Assembly (NCBI RefSeq): GCF_002836055.1
Contig: NZ_PJBS01000163.1
Span: 1-56,310 of the forward strand
Source: Psychroflexus sp. MES1-P1E
Lineage (GTDB): Bacteria > Bacteroidota > Bacteroidia > Flavobacteriales > Flavobacteriaceae
Length of the DNA stretch: 56,310 nucleotides
Direction: 5' to 3'
Under the pieces are notes generated by a model. It saw nothing but the letters and a program-made list of their open reading frames with translations, had not been told where the DNA came from and did not search any database. Numbering within the stretch: the first letter of the stretch is position 1; each line of letters opens with the position of its first letter. Below, in pieces: positions 17,239 to 26,044 of this stretch. The position numbers and the translations under genes are program-made.

Positions 17239-19866
17239 ATGTCAAGTACACTTAAGTATAATTCTAAAGAAGCAGAGCAAAAATGGTATTCCTATTGGGA
17301 AAAGCATAATTTTTTTCACTCTGAGGTGGATGAGAGAGAAGCTTATTCCATAGTTATTCCTCCACCAAATGTGACGGGAGTTTTACACATGGGTCACATG
17401 CTTAATATTACTATCCAAGATGTTCTGGTAAGAAGAGCTAGATTATTGGGTAAAAATGCCTGTTGGGTGCCAGGAACGGATCATGCATCTATTGCTACTG
17501 AAGCTAAAGTGGTTGCTAAGCTAAAAGCAGATGGAATTTCTAAAGCGGACATGAGTCGAGAGGATTTTTTAAAACACGCCTGGGAATGGACCGATGACTA
17601 CGGCGGTAGAATTTTGAATCAACTAAAAAAGCTAGGAGCCTCTTGTGATTGGGAGCGCACCAAATTTACATTAGACAATGACATGTACGAGTCGGTTGTG
17701 CAGTCCTTTATAGACCTTCATAATAAAGGCCTGGTCTATCGAGGCTACCGCATGGTAAATTGGGATCCAGAAGCTAAGACCACCTTGTCTGATGAAGAAG
17801 TGATTTATGAAGAAAAACAAGGTAAACTTTACTTCGTGTCCTATCAACTAGAAGATTCTGAAGAAAAATTGACCATAGCAACCACAAGGCCAGAAACTAT
17901 TTTCGGGGATTCTGCTATTTGTATTAATCCCAATGATACTAGATTTTCTCATCTTAAAGGTAAAAAGGCCATTGTTCCAATCGTGGGAAGACATATTCCA
18001 ATTATTGAAGACGACTACGTGGATATTGAGTTTGGGACGGGTTGTCTTAAAGTGACTCCGGCACATGACGAAAATGACAAAGTATTAGGGGAAAAACACA
18101 ACCTAGAGGTCTACGATATTTTCAATGAGGATGCTACCTTAAATAGTTTCGGACTAGATTATGAAGGTCAAGATCGCTTTGTAGCAAGGACAAACTTTGT
18201 GAAAGCACTAGAAAAACATGGTTCTTTGCTTAAAACCGAAAATTATACCAACAAAGTGGGGACCTCGGAAAGAACAAAAGCCGTGATAGAGCCAAGGTTA
18301 TCAGATCAGTGGTTTTTGAAGATGAAAGATCTTGCAAAACCTGCGATTACTGCTGTATTGGAGTCAGATGAAATTCACCTTCACCCCAAGAAGTTTGAAA
18401 ACACATACCGACACTGGATGGAAAATATTCGTGATTGGAATATTTCGAGACAGCTTTGGTGGGGACATCAAATTCCAGCTTATTATTTTGGGGATGGTGA
18501 AAATGACTATGTAGTTGCAAAGACAAAAGAAGACGCTTTACACTTAGCAAAAGAAAAGTCAGGAAAATTATTATCACTATCAGATTTAACCCAAGATAGT
18601 GATGTTCTGGATACTTGGTTTTCTTCTTGGTTATGGCCTATAAGCGTATTCGATGGGATAAGAAATCCAGAGAATAAAGAATTCCAATACTATTATCCAA
18701 CCAACGACTTGGTGACTGGTCCAGATATTTTATTTTTCTGGGTAGCCCGTATGATTATGGCAGGATATGAGTATACGGGTCAGAAGCCTTTTGAAAATGT
18801 CTATCTCACAGGCTTAGTAAGAGATAAGCAAAGGAAAAAAATGTCTAAATCTTTAGGGAATTCTCCAGATGCCTTAAAACTGATTGAGAACTATAGCGCA
18901 GATGGCGTAAGAGTAGGCTTGCTATTGAGTAATGCTGCTGGAAATGATCTTTTGTTTGATGAAGCCTTATGCCAACAGGGTAAAGGCTTTAGCAATAAAA
19001 TTTGGAATGCTTTTAAATTGATTACTTCTTGGGAAGTAAGCGAAACTATTGAGCAGCCAGAATCTTCTAGAATTGCAATACAATGGTATGAAGCTGTATT
19101 TCAAGATAAATTACGTGAGCTAGAAGATCATTATTCAAAATATAGAATTTCTAATGCCTTGATGACGAGTTATAAACTGGTTTGGGATGATTTCTGTTCT
19201 TGGTTTTTAGAAATTATAAAGCCAGGTTACGAACAGCCTGTTGATCAAAAAACACTAGAATCTGCTATTGCCTTATTTGAAGATAATCTCAAAATATTAC
19301 ATCCCTTTATGCCATTTATAACAGAAGAAATATGGCATCAAATTACTAAAAGAGAACCCTCAGAGGCTTTGACTGTATCCTTATGGCCAGAGCAAAGGAA
19401 ATATAATTCGTCTATTATTTCTGAATTTGCTTTTACTGCTGAAGTGATTTCAGGGATAAGAACTATACGTAAAGAAAAAAATATAGCTTTCAAAAATGTA
19501 ATTGACTTTCTGATTATCAATAACGAGTTAGCATCAAAAGCCTTCGATCCTGTTATTACAAAAATGGGTAATCTCCAAAACCTTACTTACGTAGATTCAG
19601 CAATTGATGGTAGTCTAACCTTTAGAGTTAAATCTAACGAGTACTTTATTCCTGTAGAAGGGGCTATTGATATAGAAGCAGAGAAAGTAAAGTTAAAAGA
19701 AGAACTTCAGTACTACAAAGGTTTCTTGATATCTGTGGATAAAAAGTTAGCCAATGAGAGGTTTGTTAACAATGCTCCTGAACAAGTGGTTAATCTCGAG
19801 AAGCAAAAGAAAGCGGATGCTCTAGCTCAAATTCAAACGATTACAGCGAGCTTAGAAAGTTTATAG
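17239..19866 (+). CDS. valS: Valyl-tRNA synthetase ValS
   Basis: ValS charges tRNA-Val and edits mischarged threonine. The 875-residue protein has the class I signature PPPNVTGVLHMGHML near residue 38 and the editing domain with TIATTRPETIFGD. The second signature KKMSKSLGNSPDAL lies near residue 533. It also has an anticodon-binding region and a C-terminal coiled-coil arm (about 805-875). The ATG start and length are normal. A one-mismatch -7 element (TAATTTTA) is at 17210-17217. It ends at a long perfect hairpin shared with the convergent ACBP gene. Confidence 0.97.
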   Translation: MSSTLKYNSKEAEQKWYSYWEKHNFFHSEVDEREAYSIVIPPPNVTGVLHMGHMLNITIQDVLVRRARLLGKNACWVPGTDHASIATEAKVVAKLKADGISKADMSREDFLKHAWEWTDDYGGRILNQLKKLGASCDWERTKFTLDNDMYESVVQSFIDLHNKGLVYRGYRMVNWDPEAKTTLSDEEVIYEEKQGKLYFVSYQLEDSEEKLTIATTRPETIFGDSAICINPNDTRFSHLKGKKAIVPIVGRHIPIIEDDYVDIEFGTGCLKVTPAHDENDKVLGEKHNLEVYDIFNEDATLNSFGLDYEGQDRFVARTNFVKALEKHGSLLKTENYTNKVGTSERTKAVIEPRLSDQWFLKMKDLAKPAITAVLESDEIHLHPKKFENTYRHWMENIRDWNISRQLWWGHQIPAYYFGDGENDYVVAKTKEDALHLAKEKSGKLLSLSDLTQDSDVLDTWFSSWLWPISVFDGIRNPENKEFQYYYPTNDLVTGPDILFFWVARMIMAGYEYTGQKPFENVYLTGLVRDKQRKKMSKSLGNSPDALKLIENYSADGVRVGLLLSNAAGNDLLFDEALCQQGKGFSNKIWNAFKLITSWEVSETIEQPESSRIAIQWYEAVFQDKLRELEDHYSKYRISNALMTSYKLVWDDFCSWFLEIIKPGYEQPVDQKTLESAIALFEDNLKILHPFMPFITEEIWHQITKREPSEALTVSLWPEQRKYNSSIISEFAFTAEVISGIRTIRKEKNIAFKNVIDFLIINNELASKAFDPVITKMGNLQNLTYVDSAIDGSLTFRVKSNEYFIPVEGAIDIEAEKVKLKEELQYYKGFLISVDKKLANERFVNNAPEQVVNLEKQKKADALAQIQTITASLESL

Positions 19867-19879
19867 TTTTTAAGTAGAA

Positions 19880-19936
19880 TGATACTCAATAAGAAAGGTC
19901 AATTTTAATTAAAAATTGACCTTTCTTATTGAGTAT
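19880..19936. terminator. Perfect 26-bp bidirectional hairpin
   Basis: Left arm 19880-19905 and right arm 19911-19936 are exact reverse complements, with a five-base loop AATTA. The hairpin lies between the convergent valS and ACBP genes. The right arm overlaps the last codons and stop of the ACBP gene (19926-19936). It is unusually long and has no separate U tract beyond the AT-rich inner stem. Confidence 0.8.
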
Positions 19937-20231
19937 CAAATTCGTCTCCGAGCTGAAGTTGAGCTAGTCGGATATACTTTAATTTGGATTCTTGTTGAGA
20001 AAATGTTTTCACTTGAAACATAGCATTTGCTTTAAAAGCATTGACTAGTTCTTCCCCATTAATTGGGCTTTGAGTGACTTTTAAATCGGATTCGTTTTTA
20101 GCATGTTTATAATAGGCATAAAAATACAAAAGAACATCTTGAGGGAATTTTTTATCAGTTTCACTTACCCTTTGATAAGCATGTTCAAAAAGATTTTCAA
20201 CCTCTTGCTCTGTAAGTTTTTTTAAATCCAT
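19926..20231 (-). CDS. Acyl-CoA-binding protein (ACBP) family
   Basis: This 101-residue four-helix protein carries the ACBP pattern FPQDVLLYFYAYYKHA in helix 2 and KANAMFQVKTFSQQESKLKYI in place of the usual KWDAW...SKEEAMxxYI helices. ACBPs hold long-chain acyl-CoA in the cytosol. The usual Trp of KWxAW is replaced here, so binding is probable rather than certain. It ends the run LUD, cdsA, psd, ACBP, and the psd stop is one base upstream of its ATG. That context links it to phospholipid synthesis. Its last codons are part of the terminator hairpin. Confidence 0.8.
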   Translation of the reverse strand: MDLKKLTEQEVENLFEHAYQRVSETDKKFPQDVLLYFYAYYKHAKNESDLKVTQSPINGEELVNAFKANAMFQVKTFSQQESKLKYIRLAQLQLGDEFDTQ

Positions 20232-20232
20232 C

Positions 20233-20886
20233 TTACTTGGCTTTTAAAATGATAGATTCCCCACCTTTCACATTTTCGTTGATAGATACAGAGATTTCCG
20301 AATCTACAGGTAGAAATAAATCAACTCTTGATCCAAATTTTATAAATCCAGAATCCTCTCCCTGAACTGCTATTTTGTCTTCCTTAGCATAGTTTACAAT
20401 TCGTCTTGCTACAGCACCCGCTATTTGTCTAAATAAAATATTTCCAAAATTTTGTGTCTCAACAACAACAGTGGTCCTCTCGTTTTCTTCACTAGACTTT
20501 GGATGCCAAGCGACAAAAAATTTACCTGGGTGATATTTTGTGTATAAAATTTTACCACCAATGGGATATCTGGTTACGTGGACATTTAATGGAGACATAA
20601 ATATAGATACCTGTAAGCGCTCTTCATTTACAAATTCTGGCTCAAATACTTTTTCTATAGCGACAACTTTACCATCGACTGGAGATAAGATATTTTTTTT
20701 ATTCTTTTTAACATGCCGCTTTGGGTTTCTGAAAAACTGTGCAACAAGAATGAACATGACAAGTGTGGCCAAGAAAATTGTGGTCACAATCCACTGTTTA
20801 TTTATAAGCAGATTTGACAGAAGATTAATAATAATCAATCCAATCAAACTCGAAACTAAAATTTTATAACCTTCTTTATGAAACAT
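20233..20886 (-). CDS. psd: Phosphatidylserine decarboxylase, short form
   Basis: Psd converts phosphatidylserine to phosphatidylethanolamine at the inner membrane. The 217-residue proenzyme has two N-terminal hydrophobic stretches (about 8-27 and 32-50). It also has FFRNPKR, SPVDGKVV and HVTRYPIGG motifs, and the self-cleavage site FGS at Gly185-Ser186, where the serine becomes the pyruvoyl group. The frame extends to 20952, but the ATG at 20886 (MFHKEGYK) matches the usual start. It overlaps the cdsA 3' end by 11 bases, indicating coupling. Confidence 0.93.
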   Translation of the reverse strand: MFHKEGYKILVSSLIGLIIINLLSNLLINKQWIVTTIFLATLVMFILVAQFFRNPKRHVKKNKKNILSPVDGKVVAIEKVFEPEFVNEERLQVSIFMSPLNVHVTRYPIGGKILYTKYHPGKFFVAWHPKSSEENERTTVVVETQNFGNILFRQIAGAVARRIVNYAKEDKIAVQGEDSGFIKFGSRVDLFLPVDSEISVSINENVKGGESIILKAK

Positions 20887-21676
20887 AATCAACGAATAAA
20901 ATAAAAATAAAAACAAAAGTACTCGAAAAAAGCATGCTATCCATCCTATCAAATATACCGCCGTGACCCGGCATTATTTTTCCACTATCCTTTACATCAG
21001 CTTTTCTTTTAAATTTGGATTGAACCAAATCTCCAAGTGTTCCAAAAACGCTTACAATCAGCGCTAAAATAATCCAAGCCCACAAAGGCAACATGTCTAT
21101 ATAGTTAAATATTAAGTAGCTCATAGCGACTGTGAAAACTGCTCCTCCAATAAAACCTTCAATTGTTTTCTTTGGTGAAATTCTTTCGAATAACTTATGT
21201 TTTCCAAAGTTTTTACCCACAAGATAGGCGAAAGAATCGTTCGTCCATATCAGTACAAAAGTTCCTATGAGGACGTATTCATAATTTTCTTTATAAACGG
21301 GAATCATGGTTAAAAAAATAATAGAGGGGACGATATAAAACAAAGTAAGCAAATGCTTTTTCCCATCAAAAATAGGAATATCATTAAATGTATACAAATC
21401 TTTTAAAAGGAATAATTTTACAACCAAGGTCATAGCCAAATAGGCAATTAGAACCGGTAAGTAGGTTTCTGTAAAGTTGAAGTAATACAAAAGAACTACT
21501 AGAGAAAAGTACGACATTATATTTTTAAATTGCAAAAGGGTTTGAAATTCTCTTAAACAAATAAGACCCACCACTGTAAAAAATACAAGGAGTAGATAAT
21601 GACTTAAAAAGGCAGTAGATACAATTATGATAATATACAAAGCACCAGTGATGCTTCTTTTGAGAATTTCAGACAT
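20876..21676 (-). CDS. cdsA: Phosphatidate cytidylyltransferase CdsA
   Basis: CdsA makes CDP-diacylglycerol from phosphatidate and CTP. The 266-residue polytopic membrane protein (about eight helices) carries the C-terminal family signature LGDLVQSKFKRKADVKDSGK followed by PGHGGIFDRMDS. It starts three bases after the LUD stop and overlaps psd, so CDP-DAG synthesis and the final PE step are made from one transcript. A phosphatidylserine synthase gene, the step between, is not in the window. Confidence 0.95.
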   Translation of the reverse strand: MSEILKRSITGALYIIIIVSTAFLSHYLLLVFFTVVGLICLREFQTLLQFKNIMSYFSLVVLLYYFNFTETYLPVLIAYLAMTLVVKLFLLKDLYTFNDIPIFDGKKHLLTLFYIVPSIIFLTMIPVYKENYEYVLIGTFVLIWTNDSFAYLVGKNFGKHKLFERISPKKTIEGFIGGAVFTVAMSYLIFNYIDMLPLWAWIILALIVSVFGTLGDLVQSKFKRKADVKDSGKIMPGHGGIFDRMDSMLFSSTFVFIFILFVDYVS

Positions 21677-21679
21677 TTG

Positions 21680-22291
21680 CTATAGATCTTCTAAAAGGAG
21701 CAAATATAAATTTTTTGGAGTACTTCCATAGGTCATAAAATCAGAATCTTTCTTTTCTTCAAAAGTTTTAATAGTTGTGATGTTAGTAGGCAGTATTTTA
21801 TTGTGTTTTTTATTAATTTTTTGGAGTCCTTCGCCTATGGTTTTAATCATCTGACTAGTTTTAGCGATTATGATAAAATTAAGAGGAAGATCTGCTAATC
21901 TTTTATCTCCCATTTGGCAAGAACTAACTAGAATTGCTCCTGTATTTGAAATTAGAAATTCACAGTCAGACAAAAATACACAAGCACTTAAGTTTTTGTT
22001 GAATTTTAATTTTGTGTGTTCAAAAATTTTTGGGATTTCCAGATTGCTGCAATAAGCTTCACATTTTTCCCAGTGATTTTCTTTTAAGATTTCAAAAAAA
22101 TTGAGCCTCAATTCATTTTCGTCTTCACAGTACAAAAACTTACCACCATTTTTTTTAAAATTTATCATGAACTCTTCATCAACTGGCATTTCAGGCTTAG
22201 GCATAAATTTGCCTATCTCATTTCCATACTCGTCGGTATCTTCTTTTGTCTCGAGGCCTAAAAGGCGTTTTATGAAGTTTATAAAAATCAC
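21680..22291 (-). CDS. LUD domain protein (LutC/YkgG-like)
   Basis: This roughly 203-residue protein has an amphipathic N-terminus followed by the FMPKPEMPVDEEFMINFKKN block. The LUD core follows with FLISNTGAILVSS and FIIIAKTSQMI near residues 115-155. LUD proteins are linked to lactate utilisation; this stand-alone flavobacterial form beside cdsA has no assigned role. The open frame starts at a TTG at 22306, but that TTG is the end of an exact -7 element, so I prefer the GTG at 22291 (MIFINFIKRLLG). Confidence 0.75.
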   Translation of the reverse strand: MIFINFIKRLLGLETKEDTDEYGNEIGKFMPKPEMPVDEEFMINFKKNGGKFLYCEDENELRLNFFEILKENHWEKCEAYCSNLEIPKIFEHTKLKFNKNLSACVFLSDCEFLISNTGAILVSSCQMGDKRLADLPLNFIIIAKTSQMIKTIGEGLQKINKKHNKILPTNITTIKTFEEKKDSDFMTYGSTPKNLYLLLLEDL

Positions 22292-22303
22292 ATAAATTTT
22301 ATT

Positions 22304-22311
22304 CAAATGTA
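22304..22311 (-). promoter_or_regulatory. -7 promoter element for the LUD-cdsA-psd-ACBP operon
   Basis: On the minus strand the element reads TACATTTG, an exact TAnnTTTG, 12 bases before the GTG start at 22291. It lies downstream of the ftsH terminator, so the lipid operon has its own promoter. Confidence 0.55.
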
Positions 22312-22326
22312 CATTTTAATTAATGT

Positions 22327-22370
22327 AAAAAAAGCCTGATTTTCGACAAAGTCCAAATCAGGCTTTTTTT
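22327..22370 (-). terminator. Intrinsic terminator after ftsH
   Basis: The 16-base arms 22327-22342 and 22355-22370 (AAAAAAAGCCTGATTT and its complement) enclose a 12-base loop, with a U run in the minus-strand transcript. It separates rsfS-ftsH from the LUD operon. Confidence 0.85.
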
Positions 22371-22400
22371 ATAAATTTATAAAGGTTCTTAAGTGTTTAT

Positions 22401-24494
22401 TTAATTGCTTTTCACTTTATCATCCTTTTTAGAATCATCGTTATTGTCTTCGTCAGCTTTATCTTCTGATTCTTGCTTAGCTTTTTCTTCTGAAGCCTTT
22501 TGATCTGCTTCTCTATCGTCCGATTTCTTTTTTTGTCTTTCGGTATTATCAATCATTTCTGGCTTGACAAAAGGCCTCTCCCCAAAGATTTTTACTAAAT
22601 CGTCTTTAAATATAACTTCTTTTTCTAACAATAAATCTGCAAGTTGGGTCAATTGATCTTTGTGTTTCTCTAAAAGATCAATTGCTCTTAGATATTGTTC
22701 TTCTATAATTCTAGAAATTTCTTCGTCAATTAATTCTGAAGTTTTATCACTATAAGGTTTTGTGAAATTGTAATCTGATTGTTCTGAAGAATCGTAATAG
22801 GTTAAATTTCCTATCTTTTCACTCAGACCATAAACAGTTACCATCGCTTTAGCCTGCTTGGTCACTTTTTCTAAATCACTTAAAGCTCCAGTCGATATTT
22901 TATTAAAAATTACTTTTTCAGCGGCACGACCACCCATTGTAGCACACATTTCATCCAATATTTGCTCTGTACGTACAATTTGTCTTTCTTCTGGAAGATA
23001 CCAAGCTGCACCAAGAGATCGACCACGTGGTACAATAGTAACTTTTACCAAAGGGGATGCGTATTCCAACATCCAACTTACCGTGGCATGTCCAGCTTCA
23101 TGAAAAGCAATGGCTTTCTTTTCATCTTTGGACATGATTTTATTTTTCTTTTCCAGTCCGCCCACAATTCTATCTACAGCATCAAGGAAATCTTGTTTTC
23201 CAACAGCTTTACTGTTATTTCTTGCGGCAATTAATGCAGCTTCATTACATAAATTAGCAATATCGGCTCCAGAGAATCCAGGAGTTTGCTTTGCTAAAAA
23301 CATAGTGTCAAGCTCATTTTCTGCCTTTTTGAGTGGCTTTAAATGCACTTCAAATATTTCTTCTCTCTCTTTAACATCTGGAAGGTCTACATAAATCTGT
23401 CTATCAAAACGACCTGCTCTCATTAAAGCTTTATCTAAAACATCTGCACGGTTTGTGGCTGCAATGACAATAACATTTGTATTGGTACCAAAACCATCCA
23501 TTTCAGTTAAGAGTTGATTCAAGGTGTTTTCACGTTCATCATTTGAACCTGACATACCTCCTTTACCTCTAGAACGACCAATGGCATCAATTTCGTCTAT
23601 AAAAATAATCGAAGGCGATTTTTCTTTAGCTTGTTTGAAAAGATCTCTTACTCTTGAGGCTCCAACACCGACGAACATTTCGACAAAATCAGATCCTGAT
23701 AAAGAGAAAAATGGAACACCTGCTTCACCTGCAACAGCTTTGGCAAGTAGTGTTTTACCAGTTCCAGGAGGACCTACTAACAAGGCTCCTTTAGGTATTT
23801 TACCACCAAGATTAGTGTACTTATCAGGGTGTTTTAGAAAATCTACAATTTCTTGTACTTCATCTTTAGCACCTTCTAGTCCAGCGACGTCTTTAAAAGA
23901 TGTCTTTACATCTTTCTTTTCATCGAAAAGTTTTGCCTTGGATTTACCAATATTAAAGATTTGACCACCAGGGCCACCTCCGCCACCTTTGCTCATGCGT
24001 TTCATGATAAAAATCCAAATACCGACTATTAAAATAATAGGAAGTAAACCTATAAGAATCTCACTGAAATAATTAGAACGTGTTTCATAATAAACACTGG
24101 TGTTTATATTTTGATCTTTTTTAATTTTTTCAATGGCATTTTCAAAGTTTTGTAAATCACCAAATTCAAAATTATAATCTGGGTTGCCGGAAGAGGCGAA
24201 AACTGGATCTTCGCCAGTTCCTTTATGTTTGGGTTTAGCTTTTGCTTCTGTGGTTAAAAAGACTTCTGCAATTCTAGAATTTTTGACAATATTTATTTTT
24301 TCAACATCGCCGTCTCTAAGAAAAGTCTCAAATTGAGCCAAACTAGTTTTATCGGGTTCACTAAAACCGCTTCCTCCAAAAAATTGAACTCCCAAGAAAA
24401 TGACAATAATGCCGATATAAATCCAATATGAATTGAACTTGGGTTTCTTCGATTCTTTATTTGTTGATTTCTTTTGTGTTGCTTTTTTAGCCAT
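22401..24494 (-). CDS. ftsH: ATP-dependent zinc metalloprotease FtsH
   Basis: FtsH is the membrane-anchored AAA protease for misfolded membrane proteins and regulators. The 697-residue protein has two helices (about 25-42 and 148-164), Walker A GPPGTGKT and Walker [12 protein letters not shown]. It also has the second region of homology [19 protein letters not shown] and the zinc motif HEAGH. The C-terminus is extended, acidic and Lys-rich (about residues 650-697), as in other Bacteroidetes FtsH. It lies 16 bases downstream of rsfS and ends at a strong terminator. Confidence 0.97.
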   Translation of the reverse strand: MAKKATQKKSTNKESKKPKFNSYWIYIGIIVIFLGVQFFGGSGFSEPDKTSLAQFETFLRDGDVEKINIVKNSRIAEVFLTTEAKAKPKHKGTGEDPVFASSGNPDYNFEFGDLQNFENAIEKIKKDQNINTSVYYETRSNYFSEILIGLLPIILIVGIWIFIMKRMSKGGGGGPGGQIFNIGKSKAKLFDEKKDVKTSFKDVAGLEGAKDEVQEIVDFLKHPDKYTNLGGKIPKGALLVGPPGTGKTLLAKAVAGEAGVPFFSLSGSDFVEMFVGVGASRVRDLFKQAKEKSPSIIFIDEIDAIGRSRGKGGMSGSNDERENTLNQLLTEMDGFGTNTNVIVIAATNRADVLDKALMRAGRFDRQIYVDLPDVKEREEIFEVHLKPLKKAENELDTMFLAKQTPGFSGADIANLCNEAALIAARNNSKAVGKQDFLDAVDRIVGGLEKKNKIMSKDEKKAIAFHEAGHATVSWMLEYASPLVKVTIVPRGRSLGAAWYLPEERQIVRTEQILDEMCATMGGRAAEKVIFNKISTGALSDLEKVTKQAKAMVTVYGLSEKIGNLTYYDSSEQSDYNFTKPYSDKTSELIDEEISRIIEEQYLRAIDLLEKHKDQLTQLADLLLEKEVIFKDDLVKIFGERPFVKPEMIDNTERQKKKSDDREADQKASEEKAKQESEDKADEDNNDDSKKDDKVKSN

Positions 24495-24510
24495 TTTCTC
24501 GCTCTCTTAT

Positions 24511-24882
24511 TTAGTAATTAGATTGTACAGATGTTATTTTCGCATCTCCCCATAAGCTTTCTATGTCGTAATATTCTCTAATTTGCTTCTGGAAAACATG
24601 AACAACGACATTCACATAATCCATCAATACCCACTGGGAATTTTCGAGTCCTTCAACGTGCCATGGTTTGTCGTGCAATGCTTTGCTCACCGCTTTTCTT
24701 ACAGAACTTTCAATAGCATTTACTTGTGTGTTGGAATTACCAGAGCAAACTATGAAATAATCACAAACCGTATTTTCAAGTTCTCTCAAATCTATAATTT
24801 GTATATCATCTCCTTTAACTTCTTCTATACCTTGTATAATATTTGTAATAAGTTGGTCTAAGTTTTCTTTTTTCGTACCCAT
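24511..24882 (-). CDS. rsfS: Ribosome silencing factor RsfS
   Basis: RsfS binds ribosomal protein L14 and blocks subunit joining during starvation. The 123-residue protein has the Iojap-like core IQIIDLRELENTVCDYFIVCSG and the C-terminal block WVLMDYVNVVVHVF with YYDIESLWGDA. It heads the rsfS-ftsH operon, with an exact -7 element 22 bases upstream of the ATG. The gene is divergent from birA. Confidence 0.94.
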   Translation of the reverse strand: MGTKKENLDQLITNIIQGIEEVKGDDIQIIDLRELENTVCDYFIVCSGNSNTQVNAIESSVRKAVSKALHDKPWHVEGLENSQWVLMDYVNVVVHVFQKQIREYYDIESLWGDAKITSVQSNY

Positions 24883-24904
24883 TAAAATTCCTTGATTTTT
24901 AACG

Positions 24905-24912
24905 CAAAAATA
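24905..24912 (-). promoter_or_regulatory. -7 promoter element for rsfS-ftsH
   Basis: Read on the minus strand the element is TATTTTTG, an exact TAnnTTTG, 22 bases before the rsfS ATG. Confidence 0.6.
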
Positions 24913-24972
24913 GGTTTTTAATCCCTTTTTTTGCCACAGTTAACAAAAGATTATTCGATATATAAGCTCTCA

Positions 24973-25704
24973 ATGAAACTAGTCAAAGTTGATGCCACAA
25001 GTTCAACAAATAGTTATTTAAAGGACTACGTAAAATTGAATTCTATAAAAGCACCCTGTTGTTTGGTGGCAGACAACCAAATTTCTGGTAGAGGACAACG
25101 GGGAACAGCTTGGCAAAGTCAGGCGGGAAAGAACTTAACTTTCAGTGTCTACCTTCCTGGTTTAGAGGATATACACAAACAAACGTTTAAGCTTAGTGCA
25201 TTGGTTGCTTTAGCGCTTGTAAAGACTCTAGAAAAGTATAATACTCCTAAGTTATCAATAAAATGGCCTAACGACATCCTGTCACGTCAGTTTAAAATAG
25301 GAGGGATATTGATAGAAAATATGTTTAACCAAAACCGAGCTGGAGCTAGCGTCATCGGTATCGGTCTCAATGTTAATCAAGATGAGTTTCCAGGACTGCC
25401 TAAAGCGTCTTCTTTGAAATCTATCACCCGAAGCGCTTTCGATTTGGAGATCCTTCTGAAAGATTTGCTTGTTGAAATTGAAAATATCCCTATAAAGTTT
25501 AATACTTCTAGTTATCATGATGTATTGGAGTTGTATTATTCTCATCTTTTCAAATATAATAAAGTTGGTATGTATCAATATCCAGACGGGAGTCTTATAC
25601 AAGGATTACTTAGGGGTGTAGATAATTACGGTCGGTTGATTGTTGAATTTGAGGAGGATAGAATAGATTCCTTTGATATAAAAGAAATTCAAATTAAATA
25701 TTAA
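24973..25704 (+). CDS. birA: Biotin-protein ligase BirA (catalytic domain only)
   Basis: BirA activates biotin with ATP and attaches it to the biotin carrier of acetyl-CoA carboxylase. The 243-residue protein has DATSSTNSYLKD near the N-terminus, the biotinyl-AMP loop GRGQRGTAWQSQAGKNL, the KWPNDI motif and GIGLNVNQ. It lacks the N-terminal DNA-binding domain of E. coli BirA, so it is an enzyme only. An upstream in-frame TTG at 24931 would add 14 residues not normally present, so I chose the ATG at 24973. Confidence 0.92.
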   Translation: MKLVKVDATSSTNSYLKDYVKLNSIKAPCCLVADNQISGRGQRGTAWQSQAGKNLTFSVYLPGLEDIHKQTFKLSALVALALVKTLEKYNTPKLSIKWPNDILSRQFKIGGILIENMFNQNRAGASVIGIGLNVNQDEFPGLPKASSLKSITRSAFDLEILLKDLLVEIENIPIKFNTSSYHDVLELYYSHLFKYNKVGMYQYPDGSLIQGLLRGVDNYGRLIVEFEEDRIDSFDIKEIQIKY

Positions 25705-25744
25705 AAATTATTAATTTATAGAAGGTAGGAAAGTTTGAATTATA

Positions 25745-25752
25745 TATATTTG
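25745..25752 (+). promoter_or_regulatory. -7 promoter element for rpsU
   Basis: TATATTTG is an exact TAnnTTTG, 42 bases before the rpsU ATG. The leader of about 35 bases is longer than that of most genes here. Confidence 0.55.
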
Positions 25753-25794
25753 CGATTCGAAAATTTATGTCAACTGTAAATAATTAATCATTGT

Positions 25795-25989
25795 ATGTTA
25801 GTAGTTAAAGTTAAAGATGGTGAGAAAATTGAAAGAGCATTAAAGCGTCTTAAGCGAAAGTTTAGAGATACTAAAGTTCTTCAAACTCTACGTGATAAGA
25901 AACAATTCACGAAAAAATCTGTTGAAAAAAGACAAAATATGAAAAAAGCTCAATATATCCAAACTCTGAGAGAGAAGGATAATATGTAG
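25795..25989 (+). CDS. rpsU: 30S ribosomal protein S21
   Basis: This 64-residue basic protein has the S21 pattern MLVVKVKDGEKIERALKRLK followed by KFRDTKVLQTLRDKK and a Lys/Arg-rich helical tail. S21 sits near the anti-Shine-Dalgarno region of 16S rRNA and has been proposed to help explain weak Shine-Dalgarno use in Bacteroidetes. It stands as a single-gene unit with its own promoter and a terminator 22 bases after the stop. Confidence 0.93.
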   Translation: MLVVKVKDGEKIERALKRLKRKFRDTKVLQTLRDKKQFTKKSVEKRQNMKKAQYIQTLREKDNM

Positions 25990-26011
25990 TATTTTTTACA
26001 TGGATATATAA

Positions 26012-26036
26012 ACCCTGTGATTTATAATCACAGGGT
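26012..26036. terminator. Bidirectional terminator between rpsU and DUF2797 gene
   Basis: The arms ACCCTGTGATT and AATCACAGGGT (26012-26022 and 26026-26036) form an 11-bp perfect stem with a short loop. The flanks are AT-rich. It serves rpsU and the convergent DUF2797 gene. Confidence 0.8.
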
Positions 26037-26044
26037 ATTCTTGT

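Noticed and set aside
23524-23964. A 146-residue plus-strand open frame.
   Set aside because: It is the antisense shadow of the conserved ftsH AAA domain.
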